In this document: positions 33,922-44,795 of the stretch, piece by piece
Layout: each line of letters starts with the position of its first letter
Numbering within the stretch: the first letter of the stretch is position 1
Assembly (NCBI GenBank): GCA_900169235.1
Contig: FWCC01000357.1
Location: 111,721-175,720 of the forward strand
DNA length: 64,000 nt
Direction: 5' to 3'
Source of the DNA: Zarea fungicola
Lineage: Eukaryota > Ascomycota > Sordariomycetes > Hypocreales > Cordycipitaceae
The notes under the pieces: model-generated
Seen by the model: only the letters and a program-made list of their open reading frames with translations
Told to the model about the DNA's origin: nothing
The model's database searches: none
Translations under genes and position numbers: made by a program

Positions 33922-35911
33922 TTGGCTCTCTTCAGCGCCACACCTGCTCGTAAGCCAACTCCGATACGCGCAAGCCGCCCAACGTTCAACACCAACCTCG
34001 ATCGGACCCTCTACCACGAGACCGACGAATCCTCAACTCCTCTGTCCCCGTTGTACGAGCCCTCCACAAAACTGGCAGGCTCCAAGCGCCGCAGCTTCTC
34101 CTCGCAAGGAGGCAGTCTGCTTACTAGAATGTTAAGAGGGTCAAGCTCCAACTCCGTAGATTCCAAGACCGACTCCTCCGAGACCGCTTCCGACCGCAAG
34201 TCACCCTCCCCCAACGCCGCCCCCCAGCCAATCGCGGTAACCGGCGTCAATACTGCCGACCAGCCAGCCAGTGGTGAAAAGCGCCACACCAATGGTAGCC
34301 CGCCCACGCGGCAGGATACTGGTGGTTCTACTGATAAGAAGCGCCGAAGCAGTAGCGTAAGCAGCAAGGCCAGCAGCTTCCTCGCATCCGCCAAGAGCTC
34401 TTTTGGCTTCTCTCCCAGCAGCCGCCACAGCCCCGACATGAGCTCGCCCATCCAGAGGCTGGGTAAGCAGGACCCGGCCCTGGCTGTGCCCCAGGGCCAC
34501 CAGAACAACTCGGCCGGCGAATCCGCCCCGGGACCCAAGTCCACCTTTCGTGTCGGCGTCTGGGAAGACCGCAACAGAAAATGCCGTCGTACCATGGAGG
34601 ACACGCATTCATTTCTGTACAACTTTCTTGACTCGCATGCCGTTGACGGCATCAACTCCAAGTCGGACAAGTCTTCCGTCTCAAGCTCAAGTACGGAAAT
34701 CCAGGAATCAGACAACGGATACTTTGCCATTTTTGACGGCCATGCGGGAACCTTTGCTGCCGACTGGTGCGGCAAGAAGCTTCATATTGTGCTTGAAGAC
34801 ATTGTCAAGAAGAACCCGAATGCTCCGCTGCCCGAGCTACTAGATCAAACCTTTACGAGTTGCGACGCCCAGCTAGAAAAGCTCCCCCTGAAAAATAGCG
34901 GGTGTACCGCTGCCATTGCCGTATTGCGTTGGGAGAATCGCTCCTCAAGTGATCGCCAGAATGCCGCCATGCCCAACATTACCCTGCCTGCGGTCAAAAA
35001 CGGCAAAGCACCCGAGCCTAACAACGACGTAGAAAAGACGAGCTTGGCCGATAAAGAGGCATCGGCACAAGCACTCGTCGCTTCGAAACCCCAGCCTAAC
35101 AAACAGCGAGTTTTATATACGGCCAACGTCGGCGACGCCCGCATTATTTTGTGTCGCAACGGCAAGGCACTCCGCCTCTCGTACGACCACAAGGGCAGCG
35201 ATGAAAATGAAGGGAAACGCATCTCCAACGCTGGTGGCCTCATCTTGAATAACCGAGTCAATGGAGTCTTGGCTGTAACCCGTGCCCTCGGCGATGCATA
35301 CATGAAAGATCTCGTCACTGGGCATCCGTACACCACTGAGACGGTCATCCAGCCGGACCTGGATGAATTCATCATTATTGCTTGTGATGGAGTAAGTATA
35401 CGCTCGATTTCAACAAACATAAAAAGTATGGCTGCTAATGAAAGAATAGCTCTGGGATGTATGCGGCGACCAAGAAGCCGTCGATCTCGTCCGGAATATG
35501 CAAGACCCGACAGCTGCATCCAAATTACTCGTTGAGCACGCCCTAAGTCGCCTCAGCACTGATAATCTGTCTTGCATGGTTGTCCGCCTCGATAAAGACG
35601 CCATGACACGCACCATCAAGGGTATTGAAGCCGATGGGGAGCTTGTGACTGGCAAGGCCAGCGAGGCAGACAAGATTGTCTCGGAAATGAAGCAAAAGAT
35701 TGCAGACGGCTCAGCTGCACCCATTGGTGTGTCTGCTACCAACAGTGGTCGTGGTTTCGATACGCCTGATGAAGAGTTCATACCCACGGCGCTCGACCAA
35801 AGTGTAGAGGAAGAAGCAGTCATTGACGAGGATCAAGACAAGGACGTAACGCACGCCGGGGAGGACACCCCCGTACAAGAAAAACCCGCAAGAGGCGGTA
35901 CTGTGCTCTAG
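33922..35911 (+). CDS. PTC1: type 2C protein phosphatase, Ptc1-like; 5' end unresolved
   Basis: This is a Mg/Mn-dependent Ser/Thr phosphatase of the PPM family, similar to yeast Ptc1, which dampens stress MAPK signalling. Exons are about 33922-35391 and 35450-35911. The 58-bp intron 35392-35449 (GTAAGT to TAG) joins ACDG to LWDVCGD. Domain motifs are complete: [20 protein letters not shown] (metal-binding Asp/Gly), [36 protein letters not shown] and [14 protein letters not shown] (terminal Asp-Asn pair). About 200 Ser/Pro-rich residues precede the catalytic domain and an acidic tail follows it. The coordinate given begins at a TTG within open frame. An in-frame TGA lies at 33841, and the first in-frame ATG is only at 34131. 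The true start is either there or in an upstream exon spliced near the CAG at 33933-33935. Confidence 0.85.
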
Positions 35912-36816
35912 CATTCAGCTAAATAACCACAATGTGTGTCCCAAATTCTTTTATTAACTGCTCCCTTGACCCTCTTCATGCATCATCCCGGCCCCCATCT
36001 TTTGGTATCTTATTTTCGGGCCGTGGAGCTTGGGTGTAGACTTGGGCTTCATGTTGCAGGCACACACGGGTTTTATTGGCAAAACACTTTTAGATGGTCC
36101 ATTTGTTGACTCTCGGGGGGTTCCGTTCAGTTCACATACTTCATGATGAATGCTCTAGTTTGATGTTATTCTGTCTCTTTCTCTCCGATAGTATCATTTC
36201 AGTATATTCTTTCTTCTGCGAGATTTCTTAGCAGAGTAACTGGCTTCCTCTGGCGTGCTATTGTGAATGCTAGAGCACCTAGCTATCTTTCGTCAAGCAT
36301 TGATCAAACGCCGCTGTAGTACAGCTAGACGGAAGTTTCGTGTTTGATTGTTGCCGTACTCATAACTGAACATACGTGCCACAATAAGGACATTTTAATC
36401 AACAGCCTCTATATGACCAATACACTTTGCACTTCTGTCCGAGTGTTAGTCGTTGTACATACAAAACCAATTCTACCGAATATTCAATTATACATGTAGT
36501 CGGGGCTCGGACTTCGGTTGGTGATTCCTCATCGCCCGATTAAAGCCAACACTAGTGGGTGAAAGCTACGACGCTTTCGGAAATAGGTACCCTTGTAAGT
36601 TCTAGGTATTATATCATCAAGATGTATAGAATGACTGTAAAAGAAAATGACAACATCTTCTGATGGATAATTGTTACATTGTACGTGTCATGTCAATTGT
36701 CAGCTCAATGTTTAGAGCAAGATATAAAAACCATGTTTGCCCGAATTTCCCAAGGAGATAGCTCACAACCCCCCAGGACGAGACAATATTCAATTCCAGA
36801 TATACTTTAGCCTTCA
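35912..36816. other. intergenic between PTC1 and the dioxygenase gene
   Basis: T-rich 3' flank followed by an AT-rich promoter side. No gene is seen. Confidence 0.5.
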
Positions 36817-37969
36817 ATGCATCCCAATACAATGCCCAGTGCGATGAAACTCCCGATACAAATCCAGCGTTTGGAACCTCCCAAGGGTTCAACTTGCAAT
36901 ATTGGAGCCGTCGTCTCCAACATTGACCTAGAGGATCTGAGCTGTATGTCTGCAGATATTGTGCTCACATTATGCTGTTTCTCATCGTCACTAACATGAT
37001 GTGAAACCGTTGTTTCTAGCCGCTGACTTTGCCCTTCTTCGCGATGCCCTGTTCAAGCATCAAGTCATTGTCATACGCGACCAATTGCGCCTCTCGGCCC
37101 GCGCCCAGTTTGAACTCACCAAGCGCTTCGACCCGGCCGCCACGATTGGCAGGCACGGGTTGGACCTGCACCCAGTCGTTTCGCAGATGCCACACGAGCC
37201 GTTTATGCAAATCATTGGCAACAGCCCAGCCAAGCGCCGCCGCAGCGGTAGTGGTGGCGGTGACGACGACGACGACGACTTTACGCACTTTTACCGCTGG
37301 CACCTTGACCCCCGTATCGGCGAGGGCGACGCGCCGCCCATCGTGACGTCCATCCTGGCGCTGCGGCTGCCGGCGAAGCGGCGCATGCAGACGATCCGCT
37401 ACGGCGACGGCACGGGCGACGAGCTGTCCGCGCCGCTGGGCACGTGCGTCTTTGCGAGCGGCGAGGCCATGCATGAGCTGCTCTCGGAGGAGGACAGGGC
37501 GTTTGTGCAGTCGACGCACGTGGCGTATGCGGACGAGATGACGAGGGACGGGCTGCATCCCACGGGCCTGTCTGCGCTGCCCGTCCCGGGGTGTTTAAGC
37601 TTTGACGAGGAGGAGGAAGAGGAGGAGGGGGCGGAAGAGCACCGCCGCCGCCTGCTTCCCATGTGTTGGAAAAATCCAGTGACGGGTAGGCTGGCGCTGC
37701 AGGTCGATCCGTCCACGGCCATGAGCTTGCATTGGGCGGATGGGATGGTCATTGAGGATGTGGCGCAGGTAAGGAACATTTTGTATCGGCTGCAAAGGCC
37801 GGGGATTGCGCCGGCACTTCTGTACGCGCATGATTGGAGGGAAGGGGATCTTGTTCTTTTCAATAACCGCGGTGTGCTGCATACGCTGGTGGGCACGTTT
37901 AATGAGGATGAGATTAGAGTCCTGAGACAGGTTGTTCTCGCTGGTACGGATATGCCCGAGGGTCCGTGA
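36817..37969 (+). CDS. Fe(II)/2-oxoglutarate dioxygenase of the TauD superfamily, xanthine dioxygenase (XanA)-like
   Basis: Exons are 36817-36943 and 37020-37969; the 76-bp intron joins EDLS to SADFALL. From 36817 the product is 358 residues; ATGs at 36832 and 36844 are alternative starts. The iron triad is visible: His137 and Asp139 in FYRWHLDP and distal His330 in NNRGVLHTLVG, with Arg342/Arg345 following for 2-oxoglutarate. The segments VRYGDG-like QTIRYGDGTGDEL, APLGTCVFASG, CWKNPVTGRLALQVDPS and LQRPGIAPALLYAHDWREGD closely resemble fungal XanA, which converts xanthine to urate. Two acidic inserts are unusual: six Asp before the triad and a Glu-rich run around DEEEEEEEG. Whether xanthine is the substrate is inference; a diverged paralogue is possible. 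Confidence 0.85.
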
Positions 37970-38279
37970 GAGTTAGGACATGATAAGAGAGTGCTACACT
38001 CGTGAATAGAACGTTCAACGTTATATAGTTTGATGTAATAAATATTTCTCAGTTACTTGCGATACCAGTTCAATCTCGTTTGCTTCTTGGCGGTGTCATT
38101 CAACTGGTAATCGTAGTGGTAGATCCTTACACAACGGCAAGAGGTCGAGTATGTGAACTACAATGCAAGTTACTACGTCTTTTTTTGTATTCATATATAT
38201 TTATTAATATATTACTAGTAATTGTGCGTACAAATGGACATTTTCGTAACACAACTTCCCTTGCTCCCCAGAAACAGGC
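37970..38279. other. convergent 3' region
   Basis: 310 bp of AT-rich DNA (TATATTTATTAATATATTAC) between the stop codons of the dioxygenase and FAD monooxygenase genes. No gene is seen. Confidence 0.5.
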
Positions 38280-39497
38280 CTAGACAACCTTTGACGTGTT
38301 TACGTCAATTTTGACGCCCATTTCCTTCTCGGCCAGACCATACGAGGTTTGCACAGCCGTGCTTGCATACACCCTCATCTCCTTTTCATACGCCGCCGTG
38401 ACATCTTCCTTGTAGCCGTCGGCCAGGAGCCTGCCCAGCAGCGCCGAGTCCTGCACTGCCGTGTTGGCGCCGATCCCACCCGCCGGGGTCATGGAGTGCG
38501 CCGCATCGCCAATGACGGTCACGCGGGGCTCGTTGGGCCACTCTGGGACGCCCGTCGGCGTCGAGCACGTAATCTTCCAAAACGCCGCGTCGTGGTCAAT
38601 CATGTCGTCAAACAGCGGCTTGAAGCGGGGGTGCCACCCGGCCGTCAGCTTCCTGGCAAGGTCCGCCGCGGGCGCGCCCACAATGGAGAGGTCGTCGCCG
38701 GGGATCTGGATGACGCCGGGCTGCGCGACCATGGTCCAGCCAAACAGCGTGTCCGGGTCGTCCATGTCGCCGGAGCGCACGTTGGTGATGGCAAAGACGC
38801 GGCCGTTGTCACGGGTCGCGTCGGCGAAGCGCCACACACCTTCGCCGAGGAGCTTGAAGGCGGTGGTGGGCGCCTGGCCGTGGATGCCGCGCGCGCCCGT
38901 GTCGTAGACCTTGAGCGCGCCGCCGGACAGCTGCTTGGCGACCTTGGAGTAGATGCCCTCGCCGCCGACGAGGAGCGCGCCCTCGACCGACTTGGTGCCG
39001 TCGGCGAAGACGGCGCGCACACCGCCGGAGCCGGTGAGCTCGTAGCCGGTGACGTGGTGCGACCACTGGATGTAGGGCTCGCAGCCGGCCATGAAGATCT
39101 TGCGCATGTCGCCGCGCGAGATGCCCACAATCTTGCCGTTGCGGGAGCCGAGCACCTCCTTGGGCTTGCCGTCGTCGTCTGTGCTGCTCGGCGGTGCGGC
39201 ATTGGCCGGCATGGACGACAGCACTTCATTTGTGATGGCATTCATGGAGCTGAAGCCGCTCCCCGCGGTCTGCCCGCAGGCGGCCCAGAACGTCTTGAAC
39301 CCTTCGGGTCCGAGGGCCTCCTCGATGGCATCGAGTCCGGCGCTGGACAGACGCAGGCGGTAACCCTGTGCGCGGGAGGATAGAGAGCTGTCGCGCTCAA
39401 AAATGTGAAAGGGAATGGAGGAGCGGCGGAGAGACTGGGCAAGCAAGAGCGAGGCGAGGCCTGCGCCGGAGATTAGGATTGGCTTAACCGTCGCCAT
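38280..39497 (-). CDS. FAD-dependent monooxygenase (PHBH-fold, group A)
   Basis: A single-exon frame of 405 residues. The N-terminal Rossmann motif ISGAGLASLLLAQSL (Gly11, Gly13) is followed by FHIFERD for FAD ribose binding. VIGDAAHSMTPAGGIGANTAVQD (Gly330-Asp331) is the GD motif contacting the FAD phosphoribityl chain. Such enzymes hydroxylate aromatic or heterocyclic substrates with NAD(P)H and O2 and are common in degradative and secondary metabolism. No signal peptide is present and the C-terminus is soluble, so a cytosolic location is expected. The gene is convergent with the xanthine dioxygenase-like gene. The substrate cannot be assigned. Confidence 0.88.
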   Translation of the reverse strand: MATVKPILISGAGLASLLLAQSLRRSSIPFHIFERDSSLSSRAQGYRLRLSSAGLDAIEEALGPEGFKTFWAACGQTAGSGFSSMNAITNEVLSSMPANAAPPSSTDDDGKPKEVLGSRNGKIVGISRGDMRKIFMAGCEPYIQWSHHVTGYELTGSGGVRAVFADGTKSVEGALLVGGEGIYSKVAKQLSGGALKVYDTGARGIHGQAPTTAFKLLGEGVWRFADATRDNGRVFAITNVRSGDMDDPDTLFGWTMVAQPGVIQIPGDDLSIVGAPAADLARKLTAGWHPRFKPLFDDMIDHDAAFWKITCSTPTGVPEWPNEPRVTVIGDAAHSMTPAGGIGANTAVQDSALLGRLLADGYKEDVTAAYEKEMRVYASTAVQTSYGLAEKEMGVKIDVNTSKVV

Positions 39498-40904
39498 TCT
39501 TTATTTTGTTGGTTGTTGAAGTGTGAGGGGAACTACATAAAAACACCGCACCGCGCAGATAGAGTTCACAGCGCTTATCCATAACTATATATACACCAAT
39601 GTAACACAGCTGAATCGACTACAGCTAACCGAGCCGTTTTTTTTTTAAATTAATTTAGCTCTGGCAGCCTCGCGACGCGGGATGCCGAGCGAGCGAGGAT
39701 TGCTAAGCCTCAATAAGCATCAGCAAAGCTTAATAATAATGGAAACCTTGAACGTTGGCATCAAATGTTGATAAGATAGACATTGGTGTATGATTATTTT
39801 GTGATAGAATCGATTTCTAATAAAGTCGACAATGTAGTTTATGCTCCAATGCCGATCGATCGAGGCCAGAATGCTGCTCGACTGACAGTTGGAAATAAAT
39901 GGCACTTTTTCACATCCAATGCTGTGATAGGATCTGGAGAAGGAAGCTGAGAGTATGGGACGAATTTGTGGATGCTCTCAGCCCAGTGTGGTCTTGGCAT
40001 GAAATGATGTCAAACCGCGCGCTAACTTGTTATGTACAGTGAGTGCGAATATAAGTCGTCGAGATTCGAGGCTGACTCCGCTTACTATACAGATCCGTAT
40101 ATGTCCAATGCCCTCTCTTGGATGCTTGGAGCATTTCGGACCTAATGTAATGCCGAGCAAGTCCGAGTATTCAGGGCTGGGAGTAACTGGCCCGGAAATC
40201 CGCCTGTGTAGCCATCTACTCCGTACAAGTAGATATCCAAACTCCGCCGAGGGTCCAGCTCTCCCATGCAAGTTAAACTTGGGTGAACTCAAAACGTCAC
40301 AGAGTCCGCCTCGTGTCCGCGACGGCGCTCGCCGCCACCTGCCAAAGGAACTCCCAGTCCGGGCGCTTCTGTCGGAGCAACGGTGCCTCAGAAGCCCGCC
40401 ATGCGCGGACTTGCGCCGTTCGACCTGACACGGCCTCCGTAACCCTGTCCAGAGCCGGACAGGCGCAACTCCGCTATAGACGCGCGCCTTGAATCATGGC
40501 CTATAGAGGCACTCTTTAGTAGCGGTATTGCGGGAGGGCGATAACTGTAGCACGGCGTCTCGGATATCCAGCACAGGGACGTGGTCGTCGGGGTCCCAAG
40601 TCTCCGTGTAATAGTATGTACGCATTGAGGGCCAGAAAAAAGTGAAAGATTCCTCATAAATCTAGTAGCCACTGCTAATACTGCTGCTGAGAGTTTCGGT
40701 TCTCTTGTCAGGCAAGCATGTGTCCATTCGCCAGGGTCAAACTTATCGCTAGATAGTTGGCTCGTTGGTTGGTAGCTACCCTAAGGCATGCACGCATGGG
40801 TATAAAACTACCATATTGAACTGTGCCTGCAAATTGATTCCACTAGACCGAGAGTGTGAAGGACAGAAGAGATATAGTATAATTTATACTTCTCATATTA
40901 TCTA
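39498..40904. other. intergenic; includes a GC-rich island
   Basis: A TATATATA stretch near 39583 may be the monooxygenase TATA box. At about 40285-40500 there is a conspicuously GC-rich island in AT-richer DNA; its frames carry no recognisable motif. TACTCCGTA occurs at 40217-40225. No intact gene is seen. Confidence 0.45.
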
Positions 40905-41249
40905 ATGTTTTCAAGAGTTGTGCCGTGCGTCGGAGTCGTGAAGGCGATGATCTTGTCGACGTGGTGGGCGATGCCGCGGGACTTGAGGCCGCCCAAAGGG
41001 ATCGTCCCATGCGCCTCGTAGGTCAGGGCAAAGGTACAATAGTCTTGAGATCACAGCCAGCTCTCTAAAGGGACAGGTGGAAAATAGCGGTTGTTAAAAA
41101 AGCCATGTGCGAGAATGAGCGGATGGGGGTGCGCGGTGCTTTTACATGAAAAGTTGTCTTCTAGTCGACGTTTCCAAACGCTGCAGCATTGGCGTAGCAG
41201 TTACGACTGCGGTGACCGCAATTAAAATGAGGCCTGCAGGGCGATGCAT
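40905..41249 (-). pseudogene. decayed fragment of a secreted class-2-type lipase/esterase
   Basis: On the minus strand an ATG at 41249 opens a signal-peptide-like stretch (MHRPAGLILIAVTAVVTATP) that soon ends at a TAA. In another frame the sequence continues as DNFSCKSTAHPHPLILAHGF, then a TGA, then DYCTFALTYEAHGTIPLGGL and VDKIIAFTTPTHGTTLEN. Order and motifs fit secreted alpha/beta-hydrolase lipases (PF01674-like: NDFSCKP...HP.P..L.HG, GYCTFALTYG, later PNHGTTL). The GHSQGG nucleophile elbow between the last two segments is missing, and nothing recognisable follows. Frameshift, stop and internal deletion together mark it as a dead, truncated copy. Confidence 0.72.
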
Positions 41250-44200
41250 TACAGATTTAGTCTTAATAACGGTGGTTTTCAGTCGAAAAGCATTCGGAGT
41301 TTTGCCTGCCTTATGATGGGACCATGTTCATCTTTATGTCTGTGCGAGCGAAGGCTCAGCCCAGAATGTTCTTGTTAAGTGAACGTATCAAGGTAGGCAG
41401 CTTTGTGGAATAAACCTTGGTGAAATCAGGGATATCCCAAATTTCATGAGACTAGTAGAGATTGTAGACCTGGGGAAGTATTCGCTTCTCGCATTTAGTC
41501 AATGTCGTAGATGGCTGAGTAGTTTAACGAGACAAACATTACTCTGTACGATTATGCCAACATATAAACACATGCACTAATCGAGCGTTAACCGCGCATG
41601 TTTAGTCGAGCCTGAGATTATTTACTTGATTAAAAATTGTCTTTGTTCTGGCTTTGTGCGTTTATATGGCTGATACGGTAGTTTTGTTACTTGCAACACC
41701 ATAATACCATGGCCCGGATGGTACCCTTGAGTCGATCGTTTGTATTTTTTTACAAAGTAAAAGTAATGGAATTTTTGCCTGTACTATATCATCCTAAATG
41801 ACAATCATGTTAATATCTTGCAAGCTATATTGCAGGTAAGTTGTAACATGGCATGCCAAGGCCGTCTTTTCCAACCCTTTCTGCAACACAGGCTCTGACT
41901 TGGCGTCAATTCCCTGGTCTGGAATGGGACTGTGGACAGGACGAATCGGTGACTTTGTCTTCAGCAACGGCCATTCGTGTATAGTTGAGCCTTTTGCGTT
42001 CCAAATGTGCACCCACAATAGCATACCCGTGATTCTTTGTAATAATCCTTTTGGATCTTGACAAATTTTTGATCCATATGTGGTGCACATTTAAGAAGCG
42101 TTGAGGCTCTTGGCTTCAGAATTACGTTTTGTTTGAAGCTGTGTCTTGTGCAGATCATAATGGCATGTCAACAAGCTGGGATGTTGTCTTTCTAGAATTT
42201 CCCAGTTTCCCAATTTCAGAGTTGAAACCGTTTCCTCTCAAGTGCGTGTGATGGGTGCCAAAGCTGTAGTTTGAGTTTGAGTTTGTGCGTTGTGGGGTAG
42301 CGCGGAAAGCAAATTACGTGGCTTACAAGGGTTCGCGACTCCGGTTCTATGGTTTGTGAAAAAAATCCCCGTCGATATTTGTTCTCAAGCTTCCAGAGTA
42401 GAAAAATTCCATAAATGCAGATCGCGAAATGGTTATGGTTAGAAGAGGCCCCTGGTCTGTGAGCGGATTGGCCGGGGGGAAACCCATGCCAGGCCGGGAA
42501 TTGCATTGCAAGGAAGCGGGTTTTGCAACAGGGATATAGGGGGGAAGAGGTCGCGTACGCGTTGACCAGGGTATTGGAATTGCAAAGAGGGTTGGAGTTT
42601 TTGATCAAAGTCATTTGGCCGCATCGTATGGAGTACGGAGTACGGAGTACAGCGTACAAGATATGGGATGATCAAGACTTGACAAGATGGTATCTGCCGT
42701 GTAATGTGTGGTAGAGCTTGTACAACTTGGTAGTCCAGTGAGCGTCTCGATCTGACATTATTGGCATGGGCATTGTGTACTATTGAGCTAGTACTGGAGG
42801 GTGTTTCAATGTCATGCATGGCTCATGCAGGTGCTTGGGCCACCGCTGACCAGTGGTCTGGAGTGAAGGTTTTACTCAGTACAGCGTCGTATTGATGAGT
42901 GACGGTAGATGTAGAATACTGTGTGGGAATGCTTGGGTGTTGGTGTTGGTGGAAGTGAGTTTACTGGTCAGTATGCCAAGAACGACTGGCTCGGGCCGGG
43001 TGGGTAGAATTTTGACTGGTGAACTGCTGGTACTCAGTACATAGGTTGCCTTTGACAAAAGCTACAGTGCAGACAGAGTACCTCGGTAGACTGGAGCTTT
43101 ATTAGCTACCCTACGAGTACCCATACACAGTTGAGAGGTTACTTGGTAGCTGCGCCGCCGGCAGGTTGTGCTCAGGCCCTGTGCGGAACAACTTGACAAG
43201 CGCGTGCACGGTTCGTGTTGGACGAACAGGAGTGCCCAAAGCGCTAGCTGGAGGTGTCGAGGGAAGAATATCGTGATTAATTCGAAACGTTGCAGATGCA
43301 GGCCGATCGGGCAGATGGAGGCCAGCATGTCTTGGGTTGAAGATGTTGAAGCTGGAATATGGGTATGGAGTAATTACACAGCTGTACAGGAACGGAGTAC
43401 TGGTAAAGGTTGAATTTTAAATTTATGGAGTGTGGATGGATTGTCACGGCCTGGTTGGTTGCAGCTTGCGGGTGGGCTCTTTACAGAGTCATTCAGGGCT
43501 TATCAGTTATCAGTGGTACCTGTATTAGGGCGGGATGGAAACGGCCCGCCAGCAGTGGCCAATGTCCAGCTGTGTCCAGTTGTATACCTACCTACCTCCC
43601 TAGGTACTTTACAAGCATGAAGACTCGTGTATCAAGCCACTGCATTATAATTAGCAGATTTGAGGTTAAGTAATTAGTAAACCATTGTGAATTGTAAATT
43701 GCTCCAGCTTGCAGCTTGCAGTGGATAGTGATTCACACATTACCGGCTCTTATAGGCTAAAAGGGACGGCCAACAGCAAATCGCGTCTGATGCTCGCAAC
43801 AGCCCATCCTCCCTTGATGGCTTGAAATAATGGCTGCAACTGGCCCCGCCTGCTCCCCGGCCGCCCATCTTTTTGCCCCTGAATGGCAAGCCCACCTGCA
43901 TTTGCATTTACGGCCCCGAAAGGAAGCTCTCTGTTACTGGCTGGTTACTGATTACTGGTTTTTACTGGTTAATGCCTACTGCTCATGGCAAACACCACTC
44001 GCCTCCTATCAACGCCCATTCTCTTGTCCATCCGCACCTCCTTTGCGCGCGTCAGCCGAAACCACCACACGCTCTCTTCCGCCCCCGGCTCTTTGCTTTT
44101 TTCCATTCTCGCCTTTCTTTTTCCTGGGCCTTCTTTTTTACTATTTTTCAACCCACAAAGGCCTGCATCGCCTGCCTGCCTATTCCCTTCACCTCGGCCT

Positions 44201-44795
44201 GCGCCAGCTGTTCACCCCCATCTCCACTGGCCGGCCTCTTGCCTGGTGCCGAAAACCCACAACCAAGCAAAGCTCTTTGACGCTCTTTGCTTTTTTCCCT
44301 TCACCTTTGCGTCTTGCAGAATCATTTCGCCTTGGCCGCAGAGACATTGGGTCCCTTTTCTGCGCTCTAGTCCCGAGTCTTCGTCCCGCCGCCAGTCCTG
44401 AACCCCGACTGACAGCTTCAACTTACTTCTCTCACCAAACAAAGACGACCCCTCCACCACCGCAACCCCTTGTCTCTCTCTCTTCACCTTTTTTTCCCTC
44501 TCGTCTTCACCCACCAAACTGCATTCGTTTTGCGCTCCGAGCTGGCCCTTGAGCGATATTCTTGGCCTTCCACCTACATGACGACCCTCACCACCTTCGT
44601 CTTATGCCATCTCTTCGCCTCTCCAGCTTCCTTGTTTCGTCTGTGACGACCGACCCTTGACCAGCTGTGCTGCCACCTCTCCACCTTCGCGAGTCGAGCA
44701 GCCCGCCATATATGTACCCACAACCGCGCAATTGGACTTTTTTCTTTATATAAACCAATTCCAATCCACAAGCACGCCTAATACATCAACAAGAC
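41250..44795. other. intergenic; long leader of the ADF-homology gene
   Basis: From 41250 to about 43800 no gene is seen. Two overlapping TACGGAGTA elements sit at 42634-42649, plus a near match at 43392. From about 43830 to 44795 the plus strand is strongly pyrimidine-rich, like fungal leaders. A 240-codon ATG frame at 43830-44552 lies inside it but has leader-like, low-complexity composition and is probably not a protein gene. Confidence 0.45.
42634..42649. repeat. two overlapping TACGGAGTA elements
   Basis: The 9-mer occurs at 42634-42642 and 42641-42649, sharing two bases. It is the densest example of the short element seen between genes across the window (also 2728, 3162, 13204, 13512, 15845, 40217). 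Confidence 0.6.

Noticed and set aside
38349..39383. 344-codon plus-strand open frame over the FAD monooxygenase
   Set aside because: Codon-bias shadow with Arg/His/Gly-rich composition and no motifs.
43830..44552. 240-codon ATG frame upstream of the ADF-homology gene
   Set aside because: Pyrimidine-rich leader composition (Ser/Pro/Phe/Leu), no domain, and overlapping frames are equally open.
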